64,000 bases of DNA from Corynespora cassiicola (taxonomy: Eukaryota > Ascomycota > Dothideomycetes > Pleosporales > Corynesporascaceae), in the NCBI GenBank assembly GCA_022059125.1, contig JAEUWY010000004.1, positions 4,402,001 through 4,466,000 on the forward strand, in the 5' to 3' direction. Positions 1 to 11,395 of this stretch are shown in pieces (positions within the stretch are counted from its first letter, which is position 1; the number at the start of each line of letters is the position of its first letter). The notes beneath the pieces were generated by a model, which had not been told where the DNA came from, did not search any database, and saw only the letters and a program-made list of their open reading frames with translations. Both the position numbers and the translations under genes were made by a program.

Positions 1-1374
1 CGATAAGGCAGGACGAGCCATCTAATGGGTTCGGCCGTTGCACCCGCCTGCAGCCAGACGGAGGGTGCATTGGGTTGGGGGAGACGTAAGGGCAGGAAAA
101 GGGTTTTTTGACATGTGCAGAGGGGGTTGGTAGCGGTAGCAAGCACCAGCAGCAGCAGACCAGGACTGGTGGGCAAGCCCGGAGTGTGGTGTGTGCCCCG
201 TTAGTCTAATTGCTGGGCAGCGCAGTGCAGCGCACGCAGGGCCAAACGGTTCAGCCTGATATGCAGGCTGGCCTGTATCAACACTGGCAAGCAAGCCAGA
301 GGCGGCGGCGGCGGCGGCGAACAATGGACCCATACCCATCACAAACCTTACATACCGTAGCTCGCCGTCCAAGCACCCCTACACAGACGTACGTCCCCCC
401 GGCCCATAGCTGCCGCTGCCGCGTCCCCCAGCGACCGGTAGCAATTTTTTTTGCTCGACCGTCCGTGGATGGATGGACAATCTCGGGTCCAGCGTCCACT
501 AGCCCGCCCCGAATGGCTAGAAAGCCTCAGCAATTTTCCAGAAGCATCCCCGGAGGATGGCGTGCGCGGCGGGCCCGGACCGCAATATCGAGGTGACAGG
601 TACAGACAGGTACAGGATAGGCACCCACATGAAAGTGTGTGTGCATTTCCAGCAAGATGGAAACAAGAGAGTAGCAAAAAAAAAGGGAACGATGATGGCT
701 GCGTCGGGTTCCTGGAACCACAATCACAAGCCCAACCTTGCTAACCCGTCGGACTCATCTTCGCACTTGTCGGGAGCGTATGGGAGATCATGGAGAAAAA
801 GGCCCTTTTCGAAACCGGGCTCATCTCTTTTTTTCCTTCCTGATTCCCACCCAGAAAATGCCCTCTCTGCTGGGCAATGAGAGGTGAGAGGCGGCGAGCG
901 GCCAAAAACCCAAGGAATAGGCCACGGCTGCGGTCTCGCTAGCGGGCGAAGCAAGCGGGCCATTTGGGCCGGGGGTTGCAGGCCGGCTGCACATCCTTGG
1001 AGGGCCATTTCTCTGTACGCGGCACTGCTACCGAGGGGCAGAGGTGGTTGACGAAATCTCGAGAGGCTGTACCGCGCGGCTGGGACGACGACGCAGAAGG
1101 GGCCAGGGCGAGCTTATCGGTTTCATTATCAGACACACCCATAGTACGGCTGTTATTGTGTTGGTCTTAGTGGTATCATTATCGTCACGACAATGGATGC
1201 ATTGCTGCGCGCGTCGTCCGAGAGTTGACGGGCGGGTTTGACGTCTGGGGGAGGGTGTTGGTCGGGAGGGCTGGAGGGGTGGAGTGGTGGAAATTAGAGT
1301 TGCTGGACTGACATGTGTCAACAACGTGTAGAGCGTGTACCGACGGTGGCTTTCCTTTCCGTTTGCCCTAGCTC

Positions 1375-1440
1375 TAGCTGCTGCCGCTGCCGCTGCTGCT
1401 GCTGTTGCTGGCTGCTGGCTGCTGGCTGCTGGCTGCAGCA
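1375..1440. repeat. CTG/CCG-type microsatellite
   Basis: Imperfect run of CTG and CCG triplets followed by repeated GGCTGCT units. No supported gene covers it. Confidence 0.8.
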
Positions 1441-2799
1441 CCGTCCCAGGGCGACGACGGCTGCCCAGCGCGCGCGCGCCGAGGACTGAGGCCGTTGAGC
1501 AGGGCCGACGCTGATCGCAGACAGGCCCAAGTACGGGCGGCGACGCTGCTGGCGTGCATCTGGGGTGCGGCTGGCGTGCGTGGTCCACCGGATGGAGGAT
1601 TTGGCGTACCGCTAGGAGGTACCTCTCTCACAGCCGTAGCCCTGTCTCCGATGGCCCGACACCACGACGCCCTCGCTCATCGTATTTGGTAACGGCGGCC
1701 TCAACGCTGCGGGCCCGTCAAGCTGCCCTCGAAACCCTGACCATGCGACCATGCCCGCGGGCCGGCAAAGACAACCATGTTATAGAGGCACGGTACAGAC
1801 ACACGGCAGAGTACCGTCATGGCTCCGACCACGCGTTAATTTGGCCCTCTCCCTCTCTTCCGGGCCCTGCCTGGCCAACACGAATCCGACCTGCAGCTGC
1901 CCGGACACCAAATGCAATCGTATAATACCAGGCCCAGGCCAGCTGATAAGGCACGTTTCTGAGATTTATATTGCACGCAAGGCCCTACGCCCAGATCAGC
2001 GCTATAGGCCACACTACAGGACCACCCCGTCCTCGAGCCGTACAGAGGGTTCTCCTACCCCCTCGTCCTGTCGTATGCCGTCTGCCGTCTGTTGCCCTGC
2101 CTGCGACCCACTGCCATCTCCATTCGACCCATCGAAGCCGACACTTATGCACCAGCCTCTGCATCCAGCAGGCGGTGAGACCCTCTGGTTTGCATGCAAT
2201 CCAGCGCCCTCCGCCCGCTCCGCAACAGGAGCCCTCCAGAATCGAGCAAACTTCCGACATTTAACCTCTGGCATCGCCGCAGCGGTGAGTTTGAGCCAGA
2301 GCCACCAGCCTTGGATCCTGACCTAGCTCGCCCATCCGTCGCGCCTACGCAGCAGTCGGCCATCTTGGTCGTGCTCTGGCTTGCTGTAGCTCCAGCTGCT
2401 GCCGCGAGCCTACCGCCGGCTTGTCAGGTACCCATTCCAGTCTTGTCCCATCCTCTTCTCTTTTACGAACCGGCCCCGGAGCTAAGGTTCCGCACCCATC
2501 GTGATGATAGTACCGCCATAATAAGTCTGCTTTCATCCACCAACGAGCCACAGGCCTCCTTTGCCTCTTCCCACTGGCTGCGCGCGTTCCAGATCAGCAC
2601 CGCTTGCATGTCCGCAAGGTCCTTGGGGTCGACCTTGCCCCCCTCTGTGCATCCCCCCAAGCCCTGAGCGACAGACTATATTGAACATGATGCCTGGCTT
2701 CGACTTCACCCGCATGCGACTGAGGCAAAACGAGCCTACCCCATAGCGACCATTACCTATTCCATCCGTCTCGTGTCTGCTTTCGCGACCGCCCAGGGC

Positions 2800-2801
2800 C
2801 T

Positions 2802-2838
<37 letters not shown>
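2800..2838. repeat. (CAG)n microsatellite
   Basis: About eleven uninterrupted CAG units, then a TAG and one further CAG unit. It is outside any supported gene. Confidence 0.9.
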
Positions 2839-3233
2839 CAGCGGTGACGGCGGTGTCGGGGATAAGGCGACCTTGACTTTCTCGCGTCGAGGACGACCTG
2901 CTCTGCTCTGCTCTGCTTTTGGCCTCAAGGTGGAGTTTGGATTGGCTTCCCTACCTTGCACATGGCCAAGTCCTCGAGCATGTGCATATCCGAAAAGCCG
3001 ACAGCGAGCCGATCCAGGGTCTTTGTCCTCTCGCATATCACGCCTTTTCTGAATCATGCCGCGGCGCGACTCAATCCCGATATCGCACACTTGGAATCAG
3101 ATGGTTGATGAGTCGAGCATTCGTTATCTACCACGACCTAGGAGCATCTTCAGGCCTGCCCTTCTCACCGCCACCTTCTCGCCATATGGCGTATTCTGCG
3201 CAAATGCTGGGCTGGGGCCTGGCTTCTGGCCCA

Positions 3234-5038
3234 TTACAAAGAGCTTTTCGTCCCGAAACCCTGACCCTCGAGCCAATTCTTGATGATGGCATTCACCTCT
3301 GCCGGCTTTTGAGTTAGCGCCCAGTGCGTGGCCGCAACTTCGCCCCGCGTCAAGTTTGGCATGAACGCCTCCATGTTCTTCGACATTTCAGGCTTGAGCA
3401 CCGAATCGTGCGTAGCCGTAATAAACAGCGTGGGTGTCGATATGATCTCCTTTCCAATGAGCCTGTCCGAAGTCAGCTGCCTGATCCTCGATTCGTACAC
3501 CATCGCATTCTCCTCACCCTTGATCTTCCTCCCAGTTTACTCGCCTGGTGCGATACCAGTTCACTGATCGTTATTAGTCACGTCATCGTGAGCATGTATA
3601 ATGTCCCCACTTACGTGTACTGTGAATTCCGTGGCGGGAATATTCCTTGACGTAGTAGTCGAGCACCTTGGATCGTTAGCATGCCATTGGCGCAGATCGA
3701 ATCATTAGATTGATGTGTGAGGTTTGGAGTATGCGGATCCAGACCAGCCGGTGACAAGCTATCAGTCGGGACGAGCCTAGCCGTCGTGTCGCGACCGGGC
3801 TAGGCAATAGGATGGTGGTCAAGGGGATTCACACTCACCTTTCCATTCAAGAGTCTGGAATCGCCAATCATGGGCAAATTATCCACCAAGAGGCCCTTCT
3901 CTGGATCAAAGGCCAATTCTCCATTGGGGCCGCGACCGCCATAGATGCCCTTCAGAAACTGTCGAATCGACTCCTCGTCCTTGACAGACTTCTCCACCTC
4001 ACCCGAGGCGAGATGGATTTGATAGGCGAATTGTGGCAACATCTTGACGACGCCCTCGAGGTCAATAAAGACCTTGCTGGGAGGGGTATACGGCGTGCAG
4101 ATGGAGAAGACATGCGAGATCAGCTCTGGGTACCTATTATGGCATTAGTCGACATTATTGACGGGCCAAGTCTCCGCAACCTGCTAGACCTACCACTGAG
4201 TAACTCGCCACACGACAAAACCTCCCCTGTAGGCAGTGTCAGTGGGTGGAGCTATGACCAAAGCATGCCGTGATGTGCCTACCAGTCGTGACCACCGAGA
4301 ACGATCCTCTCCGCGCCCACAATCTTAGCAAGCGCCGCAATGTCGTCGGCAGCCCGTTTGAGGCTGTAGTTATTGAGGGACTCGGGTGCATCCTATACGC
4401 GAGACTTAGCCCCCCCAGCCTTGAAAACATGCACGTGGGCTAGGTCCTGGATCCCACCTGGGCACACAGCCCCCCACGCTCATTGATGCAGGCAGATGAA
4501 TCCACAGGCAAAGGCAGGCTGCGATTTACAGCCACGATGCCAGAAGAGGAAAGGAACGTGATATCATAAAGCAGACGCAAACAAACAGAAGAGTGGGAAC
4601 TCACCGTGCCACCAAAGCCCATCAGGTCCGGGGCAACGACTCTGAAACCCATGTCCAGGAAGGCGGGGATCTGATACCTCCATCCGAAACTAAGATCCGG
4701 CCATCCATGAATCTGCATTTGCGCAGTAGCGCACCGTCAGCTACGCTGGCACCTTTTGGCATGCTGGGAGCGAGCGAACGCATTGGATCCATTGGATCCA
4801 TGTCGGGGACCCCCCCAACAGCATTTGGTTTATCCACCGGCTGTTGATAGGTCGGGCCCCGGGGGGAGGTTGGGAGGGCAGGCCAGGTCAGGCCAGGTCA
4901 ACTCACAAGAAAAACGGTGGCCTTGAACTTGCCGCCATTAGGCTCGCCGTAGAGATAGTGGTAAGTGTTTCCGTTGAGTACAGCCGTCTTGTGCGCAACA
5001 CGAGAGTCGCCCTCGGGCTCGATTGGCTGGAGCGACAT
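3234..5038 (-). CDS. epoxide hydrolase (alpha/beta hydrolase fold), eight exons
   Basis: Predicted to open epoxides to diols by the Asp-nucleophile mechanism. Proposed exons: 5038-4907, 4712-4605, 4392-4283, 4226-4194, 4133-3839, 3666-3615, 3563-3518, 3462-3234, giving 334 aa in one frame. The product starts MSLQPIEPEG. It has the oxyanion-hole motif HGWPDLSFGW just after the first intron and the nucleophile motif GGHDWGG, whose two halves lie in different exons. Near the C-terminus are a THDS motif (candidate acid region) and ATHWAL (catalytic His). The length is normal for soluble fungal epoxide hydrolases. Exon 4 is only 33 nt and encodes part of the nucleophile elbow. The segment 3517-3463 reads as open frame but has a GTGAGG donor, a CTGAC branch site and a CAG acceptor, and splicing it restores the family sequence. 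A related haloalkane-dehalogenase-like hydrolase is a less likely alternative. Confidence 0.88.
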
Positions 5039-6140
5039 GACGCAATGCAAGATGCTTATCGTTATCGATCCTTCGATGCAGTGACTGGTGGTGGTGATGG
5101 ATTGCAGAGCTTAGTCTCGCGAGGCGTGGGCCGGGTGTTATAGCGTCGCCGCGACAAGGACAGACGGAGAAACGAGACCGAGTCGATTTCGATGATTAGA
5201 AGAAAGGAAAAAAAAAAACCTCTGCTTGATTTCCAATGTTTGGAGCTACCACGTCGTGTCTCTTGGGGTGGAGACCTCGGAGCCGAGGCTCTTTCCCTCT
5301 TCGTACGATGAGGGGAGCTTGTAGCAATTGGTCCTGAGCTCCGCCGACGCGCCGTCGAACCGCCGAGTACGACGAGAGTCGCCCACACTCACTCACTCAC
5401 TCACTCTCCTGCTCGAGCGCGGCCTTGGTACCCCAATCCTCTGCCAGATCCGACGGGTCGACGATGTCATGGTGCTATACCACGGTGCTGCTATAGCGAG
5501 ATACAGATCTGGCCGTCTACCCATCTGCATCCGCATCCCTCTGCGTCCCACCGCTCGGTGGGGGGAAGGGGGGCAGCCACTATGCATCCGCCGTCCCGGG
5601 AGGCGACCTCGACTGACATGCACCGTGTTTTACCAAGATTGATGCAGCTGCAAGCGGGCACGGTCGACCACACACCGTGCGCTGCTTGCCGGCTTCTATG
5701 CATGCAAACGGTACTAAGAAGGAATGCCACATCGCATCCATGTGCCGCGGACCAGTAATTCGGATGTCGCTGCTGCATTATCACTGCTATTGTCAATAGC
5801 ATCCCATAACAGGCGCATCATGCAGCCAGCCTTCGAGAAGGAGAGGATCAAGCAATCTCGCCGGCAGAACACGATCCGAGGCCGTCAGTCAGCATGCAAA
5901 AGGGCCATGGATATCATTTCATTTTTGGGTGACGTTATGCTCTCCTGACTTGTGTGGTGATTTTGGCTCCCAGCCCTGTTTTATACAAACGATGCGCCGG
6001 GGGGGAGGGCAACTCCTGGAGCTACCGTCATGATAGGAGGCCACTTGTTCCCATGAGCTGGTATAGCAATAGAGAATGCGCGTGCGCTCTGTGTTTTTTC
6101 CGCAGACTAGCGGACCGACAACCCTGAGCCATTGTCGAAT
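5039..6140. other. intergenic region between epoxide hydrolase and pinin genes
   Basis: Holds the promoter and leader of the epoxide hydrolase and the 3' flank of the pinin-like gene. It has an (ACTC)n tract near 5388-5407, an A-run near 5208-5218 and a G-run near 6000. Short open frames have no recognisable product. Confidence 0.55.
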
Positions 6141-7223
6141 TCAGTAAATCACCGTGTCCTCCGCAGCCTCCAGTACCTCTTCTCCCGTTTCATCCAGCTG
6201 GTCTTTGCCTGTTGCATCTGTTGCACCTGCGGTAGCTTCGTGACTAGTAATGCTCTGCAGAGTCTCTGCGTGCGTCTCGCCCACCGCTTCGTTTGCGACG
6301 TCCTCTGCATGATCACCGTTGAATTCCGGGTTTTTGGTAGGAGGGTCTTTGTCGTCCACTACGCCATTGGCCGCCTGTGGTCGCGGTGGCGCCTCTGCGT
6401 TAGATTCCTTACCACCACCATCAGCGTCTGCATCGCCATTAGCATGCCCCTCACGGAGGGCTTGCCGTTCCCGCTCTGACTCCTCTGCCTCCCGAGCCTC
6501 GTATTCCTCCACCTCGCGCCGGATTGTCTCTTGAGCTTCGGCGATCTGATCCCGGATGCAGCTTTCTTGTTGCGGAGTCAACTCCCAGGGCTTGTAGTAC
6601 TATACATCCAGTTAGCACATGCAGCAGCCACCCGATGCACCATGGTGCCTTACCAGTCGCGGTTCACAGTCGGTTCGGAGGAAGTGGGCCTTGCTAAGGA
6701 GGTTCCTATGGCGAACTCGCATCTGTTTTGCATGTCAGCACCCTTGCATTAGACAGGCGCAACATGTCGGCGGGTGGCATACCGATTCCTTTTCGAAACG
6801 CTTCTGCTCTTTCTGTCGCTGGGCCCTGCGCTGCGCTATGCGCTCCTGCTTCCTCTGTTCACTCTCTTCTTCCTCGAGTTTGCGCTGGGCCAACTGTCTC
6901 TTCTCGATCTCGGAACGACGTTTCTGTCCTGTAGTAGCAGAGTTCTGTGAGAGAGCACCCAGCGCAGCACCAAAGAGTCGCCTCTCGCGTCCCCTCTCGC
7001 GGCGCACCGCGGCAGGTGCAGTGGGCCTGGCATTATTGGTGGCAGAGGGAGCGTCGGCGTTTGCATTGTCATCATCATTCAGCCGCGGCCGTTTGGCATC
7101 TTGCTCGGACGCCGAGGATTGTCGTCGTTTCTGGCTGGTAGGAGACGGGGCTGAGGGCTGCGGGGGCGGCTGCATTTCCTGGGGCTCTGGGAGCACTACG
7201 GCGGAGGCAATTGGGCCGTCCAT
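6141..7223 (-). CDS. pinin/SDK/memA-domain protein
   Basis: Nuclear protein of the pinin family, which in animals associates with the exon-junction/PSAP complex and splicing speckles. Proposed exons 7223-6783, 6722-6654 and 6599-6141 give 322 aa. Order: a Pro/Ser-rich N-terminus; a basic stretch with KRPRLND near residue 47; then the conserved block starting RRLFGAALGALSQ, followed by a long Arg/Glu/Lys-rich coiled coil that continues over the junctions into HRNLLSKAHFLRT and YYKPWELTPQQ. This block is diagnostic for the family. The C-terminal third is acidic and low-complexity. Introns are 60 and 54 nt. The start at 7223 is the first ATG of the open frame. The gene is head-to-head with RDS3, about 390 bp apart. 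Confidence 0.88.
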
Positions 7224-7614
7224 GATGGCCTGATGGACAGAGTCAATGTTACGGAAGCTATATGGGCCCGATCACGGCTCTTGCAGTCTTGGAGGGGCGG
7301 ACAGGCACGACGTTGCTCGAGGCGGGTTCAACGCGTCACGGCTGCCGGTCTCGAAGCCAGGGAGCTCGAAGCTGGTCGAAGCTTCGCGCACGGAACTACA
7401 GTTCCGCCGCTCACGCCAAGTCGCTTAGTAATACGCGCAGCGCCTCCCCGCGGCTCTGGCCTGGGACTTTTATGTTTCGAAGCTTTGGCGACCTTCGCTC
7501 CGCAGACATCATACTCCGCAGCTCGCCATACCCGTACCCTACGCGCTTCCAGACACGCTCCACTCACCATAACCCTGAGAAAACGCTCCTGAGCCTCTTC
7601 TACTTGCACACACC
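7224..7614. promoter_or_regulatory. shared divergent promoter, pinin-like gene / RDS3
   Basis: Only 391 bp separate the two start codons, so both promoters must lie here or overlap the genes. It drives two splicing factors. No TATA box is evident; there are TC-rich patches just upstream of the RDS3 ATG. Confidence 0.6.
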
Positions 7615-7995
7615 ATGTCTCGCCATCACCCGTAAGTTGTCTTGTCCAACTTTTTACCTGTTGAGCTTGTACTGACACTCTACAGCGATCTCGTCATGTG
7701 CCGCAAGCAGGCTGGCATCTCCATCGGACGCCTCTGCGACAAGTGCGACGGCAAGTGCCCGGTCTGCGATTCCTACGTCCGTCCCACGACCCTCGCGCGC
7801 ATCTGCGACGAATGCTCCTTCGGCAATTACCAGAACAAGTGCGTCGTGTGCGGTGGCGAGGGAATCTCCGATGCCTTCTACTGCTTCGAGTGCACTCGGC
7901 TCGAAAAAGACCGCGATGGCTGCCCCAAAATTATCAATCTGGGCAGTTCCCGAACCGATTTATTCTACCAAAAGAAGAATTTCAGAAATCACTAG
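7615..7995 (+). CDS. RDS3: splicing factor RDS3 / PHF5A (SF3b subunit)
   Basis: Small zinc protein of the SF3b complex of U2 snRNP, needed for branch-site recognition in the nucleus. Exon 1 (7615-7631) has only 17 nt and encodes MSRHHP up to the split Pro codon. After a 54-nt intron, exon 2 (7686-7995) encodes the rest, 108 aa in all, the usual family length. The protein is a near-continuous array of CxxC pairs: [19 protein letters not shown] and CFEC, the three-zinc knot of PHF5A. It ends in the family-typical KNF tail. Starting at the later in-frame Met would lose the conserved N-terminus, so the 17-nt exon is preferred. Confidence 0.95.
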
Positions 7996-8392
7996 TACGG
8001 GCCATGTCAGTCTGGGTACTACCTTGTACAAAATGTCAAAATCTGTTTGTATACGATACTTGGACTGGTTGGAACTTTATTGTTAATGCACTGCGATCCA
8101 GTTGGGGAAGAACCGGCTACAGACAGTGCCAGAAGAGCGCATGGTTTAATGGAGTTCACGGATGAAGGGACGGTTCCTTTTTCAATCGGCACCCAGTTGG
8201 TATATCAGTCATGCCTGCTCGTCATCCAACTTGCTGACCTCATGAAGCCACCTTGATACCCAATCACACGCGGTCATGACTACATGACCGTCTCAGCTAG
8301 TCAATAAAAGCGCTCTCAAAGTGCGAATTTGCAATGAAAGCATTTGCTGGACGTTGTTGAGCTCTCGTCGGAATTTTCACGAGCCTTGGATT
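7996..8392. other. convergent intergenic region
   Basis: Lies between the 3' ends of RDS3 and the unknown minus-strand gene. It should hold both terminators. An AATAAA-like sequence (TCAATAAAAGC) lies near 8300. No gene was seen. Confidence 0.5.
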
Positions 8393-9160
8393 TCATTCTC
8401 CTTCTGACTCGTCTCTAATGCCCATCCATGTACACCAAAACAAACCCTCTAGGGTCTCAGTCGTCCTCTCATTCTCAACACCGCCGCTGTCATGATCCGC
8501 ATCCCCTCCCCCAGCTTCCGCCTTTACTTCTGGTTCTAGAGTCATATTTACTATCACATCCTCCAACTCGATACCCCCGCTCCCAATTTTCCCGACTCTC
8601 TCTATTATCCTTCTCCGCACAAAACTCCCAAGCACTTCATCAAACCCCTGAGCCACCCACACGGGCTCCACAAGATGCAAAAAGGAATGCGCCCCCGTCA
8701 TACCTTCGTCCCCTCCCTCACTATACCCCGAAAACCGCGCCTCGAGCAACACGCACAGAATCGACGCCCTCCCCCACTCCTCGGAGGATGTGCACACATG
8801 GAACAGCGCTTTAGGCTCCCAGCACACATGCAAGATTGGTGGGCCGCGGACGCGCAGTGTGGTGCAGAGCGTGCGCAGAATAGCAAGGACGTGGCCTCGC
8901 TTTGCGCGCGGGATTTTGAAGCAGGTTATCTCTGATCTGCCATCGAGAGGGGGGGCTGGCCGCGGTGAAAAGGCGCGTGGTGGAGCTGTGCAAGCTCGAT
9001 GCGCGTAGAGCGGTCTTGGGGCTGGGGTATGGGGGTGTGGGTGGGTGTAGATGTGTAAAGAGGGTAGAAGGGGCAGGGTAGCGACGAAGCGGGCGCGGGA
9101 GGTGGCGATGGGGTCGCCGAAGTAGAGGATGTTGGGCGCGAGGGAGATTGTGTTGCCCAT
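8393..9160 (-). CDS. hypothetical protein
   Basis: Single-exon open frame of 255 codons plus stop from the ATG at 9160 (MGNTISLAPN). An ATG at 9232 would add 24 residues. No family is recognised. After a Pro/His-rich stretch near residues 40-70, the middle (about 75-170) looks like a folded globular domain with mixed hydrophobic and charged residues. The C-terminal third is Glu/Gly-rich and polar. No signal peptide or membrane segment is evident. Fairly regular amino-acid composition and length support coding, but function is unknown. Confidence 0.55.
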   Translation of the reverse strand: MGNTISLAPNILYFGDPIATSRARFVATLPLLPSLHIYTHPHPHTPAPRPLYAHRACTAPPRAFSPRPAPPLDGRSEITCFKIPRAKRGHVLAILRTLCTTLRVRGPPILHVCWEPKALFHVCTSSEEWGRASILCVLLEARFSGYSEGGDEGMTGAHSFLHLVEPVWVAQGFDEVLGSFVRRRIIERVGKIGSGGIELEDVIVNMTLEPEVKAEAGGGDADHDSGGVENERTTETLEGLFWCTWMGIRDESEGE

Positions 9161-11395
9161 TGTGCTGTCCCTGCCGCGTTCCTTTTTTTGGCGCCGGAGA
9201 AATGGATGGGGAAGAGGGACAGCTGGCGGCATTGTGCGCTTTGCCAAAGGGTGCGGTTTGTAGGATGCTGTGACTTGCGGGGCGCCCGGCCTTGTTGAAG
9301 CGGCGGTTGTTCAAGTCAGCGCGCAAGGTGTTTGGGAGTCTGGGGCCTGGGGGCGAGTGTTTGCGGTTGGGGTTTGCGGTGGTTGAGGCTCAGGTTTGTA
9401 GGGTGATGGTGCGACTGTGGACCACGAGCTATCTATGCAGTCTCACCCTCATTCAAAGTAGACAACTGGGAAACTTTTTCTTTTCAATTCAAGCAGTGTA
9501 CAGACAATCTAACAGAATATGTCGTGATTCGTTTCGTGTAGTGTCCGTCGAGGCTCAAGCTATTCCAAGCGACTGAAGATGAAATCAGGTAGAAACTAAG
9601 CCACGCGCATAGAGTGAACATCAACTAAGAACCCTCAAGGGGTAGTAGGTAAACTCTTCCTACGAAAAGGTAACAAACGATTGCATAGGTTGGAGCAGAG
9701 AAAACTTTCATGCGCGATAGACACTGTTCCACGGGCCCTCCCTGCCTGACTCACTCAACCAACGCTCCATGGCTGCAGATTGAGTACCATTCGACGACGT
9801 ATCTGTTGTTGCGGCTGGTGGCGCGCCTGCTCTCCCATTCGCAGCAACCGGTCTGTTCTAATGAATCATACGTCAGTCGGTGTCCAGAGGAATCTGCAGC
9901 AGAGTCTACCTCGGCGGCATTGTTGGAGTTCGACAGTCTTTGGCCTCCGCAGCGAGGTTGTGGGTCGTCGTCCTTGGGATCGGGGGTAGCCATTGACACA
10001 AGTATCAATAAGAGTAGGACTGGAGAGTGCCTTTTTGTTAAACAAATGTGAAGGTGGATGCGACTCTACTATTCGAGCTGAAATTTGAGTGATCAACGGG
10101 TTCTTAAGGTCACTTCGTATTCGTAGTATTGATATGGCACAGGTTCAGGAATTGAGGGAGCAGACTAGGCCATTCTAGTTGCCTACTTATATATCATTTT
10201 GTGGTTGGTGAACCCACATGGATCGTGAATGATATCCCACCAAGTCAATATGCATGCTATCGTTTTGCTCTGGTGAACCATTTGTTGGTGACACTTTACT
10301 TGAGAGGCAACAAAAACTAGTGAAATGTGGCAGGATATCTACATTCTAGATGAAGGTTTGTGCATCAAACGGCATCGTGGCAGCTCCAAGTATTACTGCA
10401 TGCGATAGATATTTGTCTCCATGCAAATCATGGCCGCATTTGGAGCATACATTTGATGTGGCAATGAAAACAGAGTCACAATTGATCGCTCTCTATACAT
10501 CTGAGCGTAAGGATCCGCGGAGATTGAGCGAGCATGTATCGAAGGATCTCATAAAGCTAGTACGCGCGGATACTTGCATCAGCTACGTACCACAGCCCCT
10601 CATTAGACAAGGGAATGCCGACATTAACCGCCCACAGGCTAGAGGAAACTTTATAGCATTCTCATGAGCTCTGTGGCCGTGGCTCTGCTCTATGTCAAGA
10701 CCTATGCCAGCGATAGTTCTTTCGACTAACCCCAGTTGTGCTCTAGCTGGACTCACTAATGGAGGATACTGTAAGTCTTCAGTATCCCGGAACAGATGCA
10801 GTCGCTCAAATAAGACGCGAAGATGAATTGAACAAGTCACTCGACTTCGGGATGGAAACACACGTTTGTCGCGATGATTAGAAATTCAAAAAACCTAGCA
10901 CAGCGCTTGCCGCACCTGCACAACATAGTTTAGCTCCTGGTCCTGAGAGATCACAACGTCTGAGGAAATCAATTCGTTCTCTTAGATCAATTCAGGCATC
11001 AGTCTCTTTCCAAGTATCAAACCTTTTTTTATGCATGTGTGTGGAAAAGCGGCGATGACCAGTTGGAGCACTCAGAGTGCAACGAATCCCAACATCATCA
11101 CCGGTGTAACATCATGCAGCGCAGGCCAGATCGAGGATAGGTATCGTTATTTTCGAGGTCCTCAACTAGCGCGAGCGGCAATTTTGCCATGTCGCTGTAC
11201 GAAGGAAGGATGGAGGCGATCGATAATTGGAATACCTTCCCCAATTCGATATTGAATCATGGGAAGGATTTTTGATATGGAGGCAGTATACCGATATCAA
11301 CACATCTTCGATGGATAGGCGGATAGGTAAGCGCGTACGAATCCAGATGTAGTAACGTCTCCGTTCACACCGGCTGTGTCGGGTTGACTAGCTCT
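9161..11395. other. intergenic region, partly AT-rich
   Basis: Holds the leader of the unknown gene and the 3' flank of the oxygenase gene. Base composition falls in GC from about 9500 onward. Apart from the doubtful small frame at 9751-9993, only short scattered open frames occur, for example about 100 codons at 10350-10667, without a recognisable product. Confidence 0.5.
9751..9993 (-). CDS. possible small protein (doubtful)
   Basis: Short frame beginning MATPDPKDDDPQPRCGG on the minus strand. It either runs unspliced for about 80 codons or is interrupted by a 57-nt GT-AG candidate intron. No family is recognised and no signal peptide is seen. The hydrophilic start and the splice-like sites are the only support. 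It may be a chance frame. Confidence 0.22.
   Translation of the reverse strand: MATPDPKDDDPQPRCGGQRLSNSNNAAEVDSAADSSGHRLTYDSLEQTGCCEWESRRATSRNNRYVVEWYSICSHGALVE

Larger units (their letters stand above)
1..3233. other. gene-poor GC-rich stretch, no gene recognised
   Basis: Open frames of 120-190 codons occur here in several overlapping frames on both strands. None has a recognisable domain or a convincing start, and they look like chance frames in GC-rich, low-complexity DNA. The stretch holds two trinucleotide repeats (about 1375-1440 and 2800-2838) and a short GCTCT repeat near 2900. It lies beyond the 3' end of the epoxide hydrolase gene and may contain leader or regulatory DNA of a gene outside the window. 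Confidence 0.5.

Noticed and set aside
1028..1588. 186-codon minus-strand frame
   Set aside because: Low-complexity Ala/Gln/Arg composition from a CTG microsatellite, with competing frames on both strands and no domain.
2533..3090. 185-codon minus-strand frame
   Set aside because: Contains a Leu run from the CAG repeat and no recognisable family; a chance frame.
8811..9326. 171-codon minus-strand frame overlapping the unknown 8393-9160 gene
   Set aside because: Pro/His/Arg-rich alternative frame of the same DNA; the other frame looks more protein-like.
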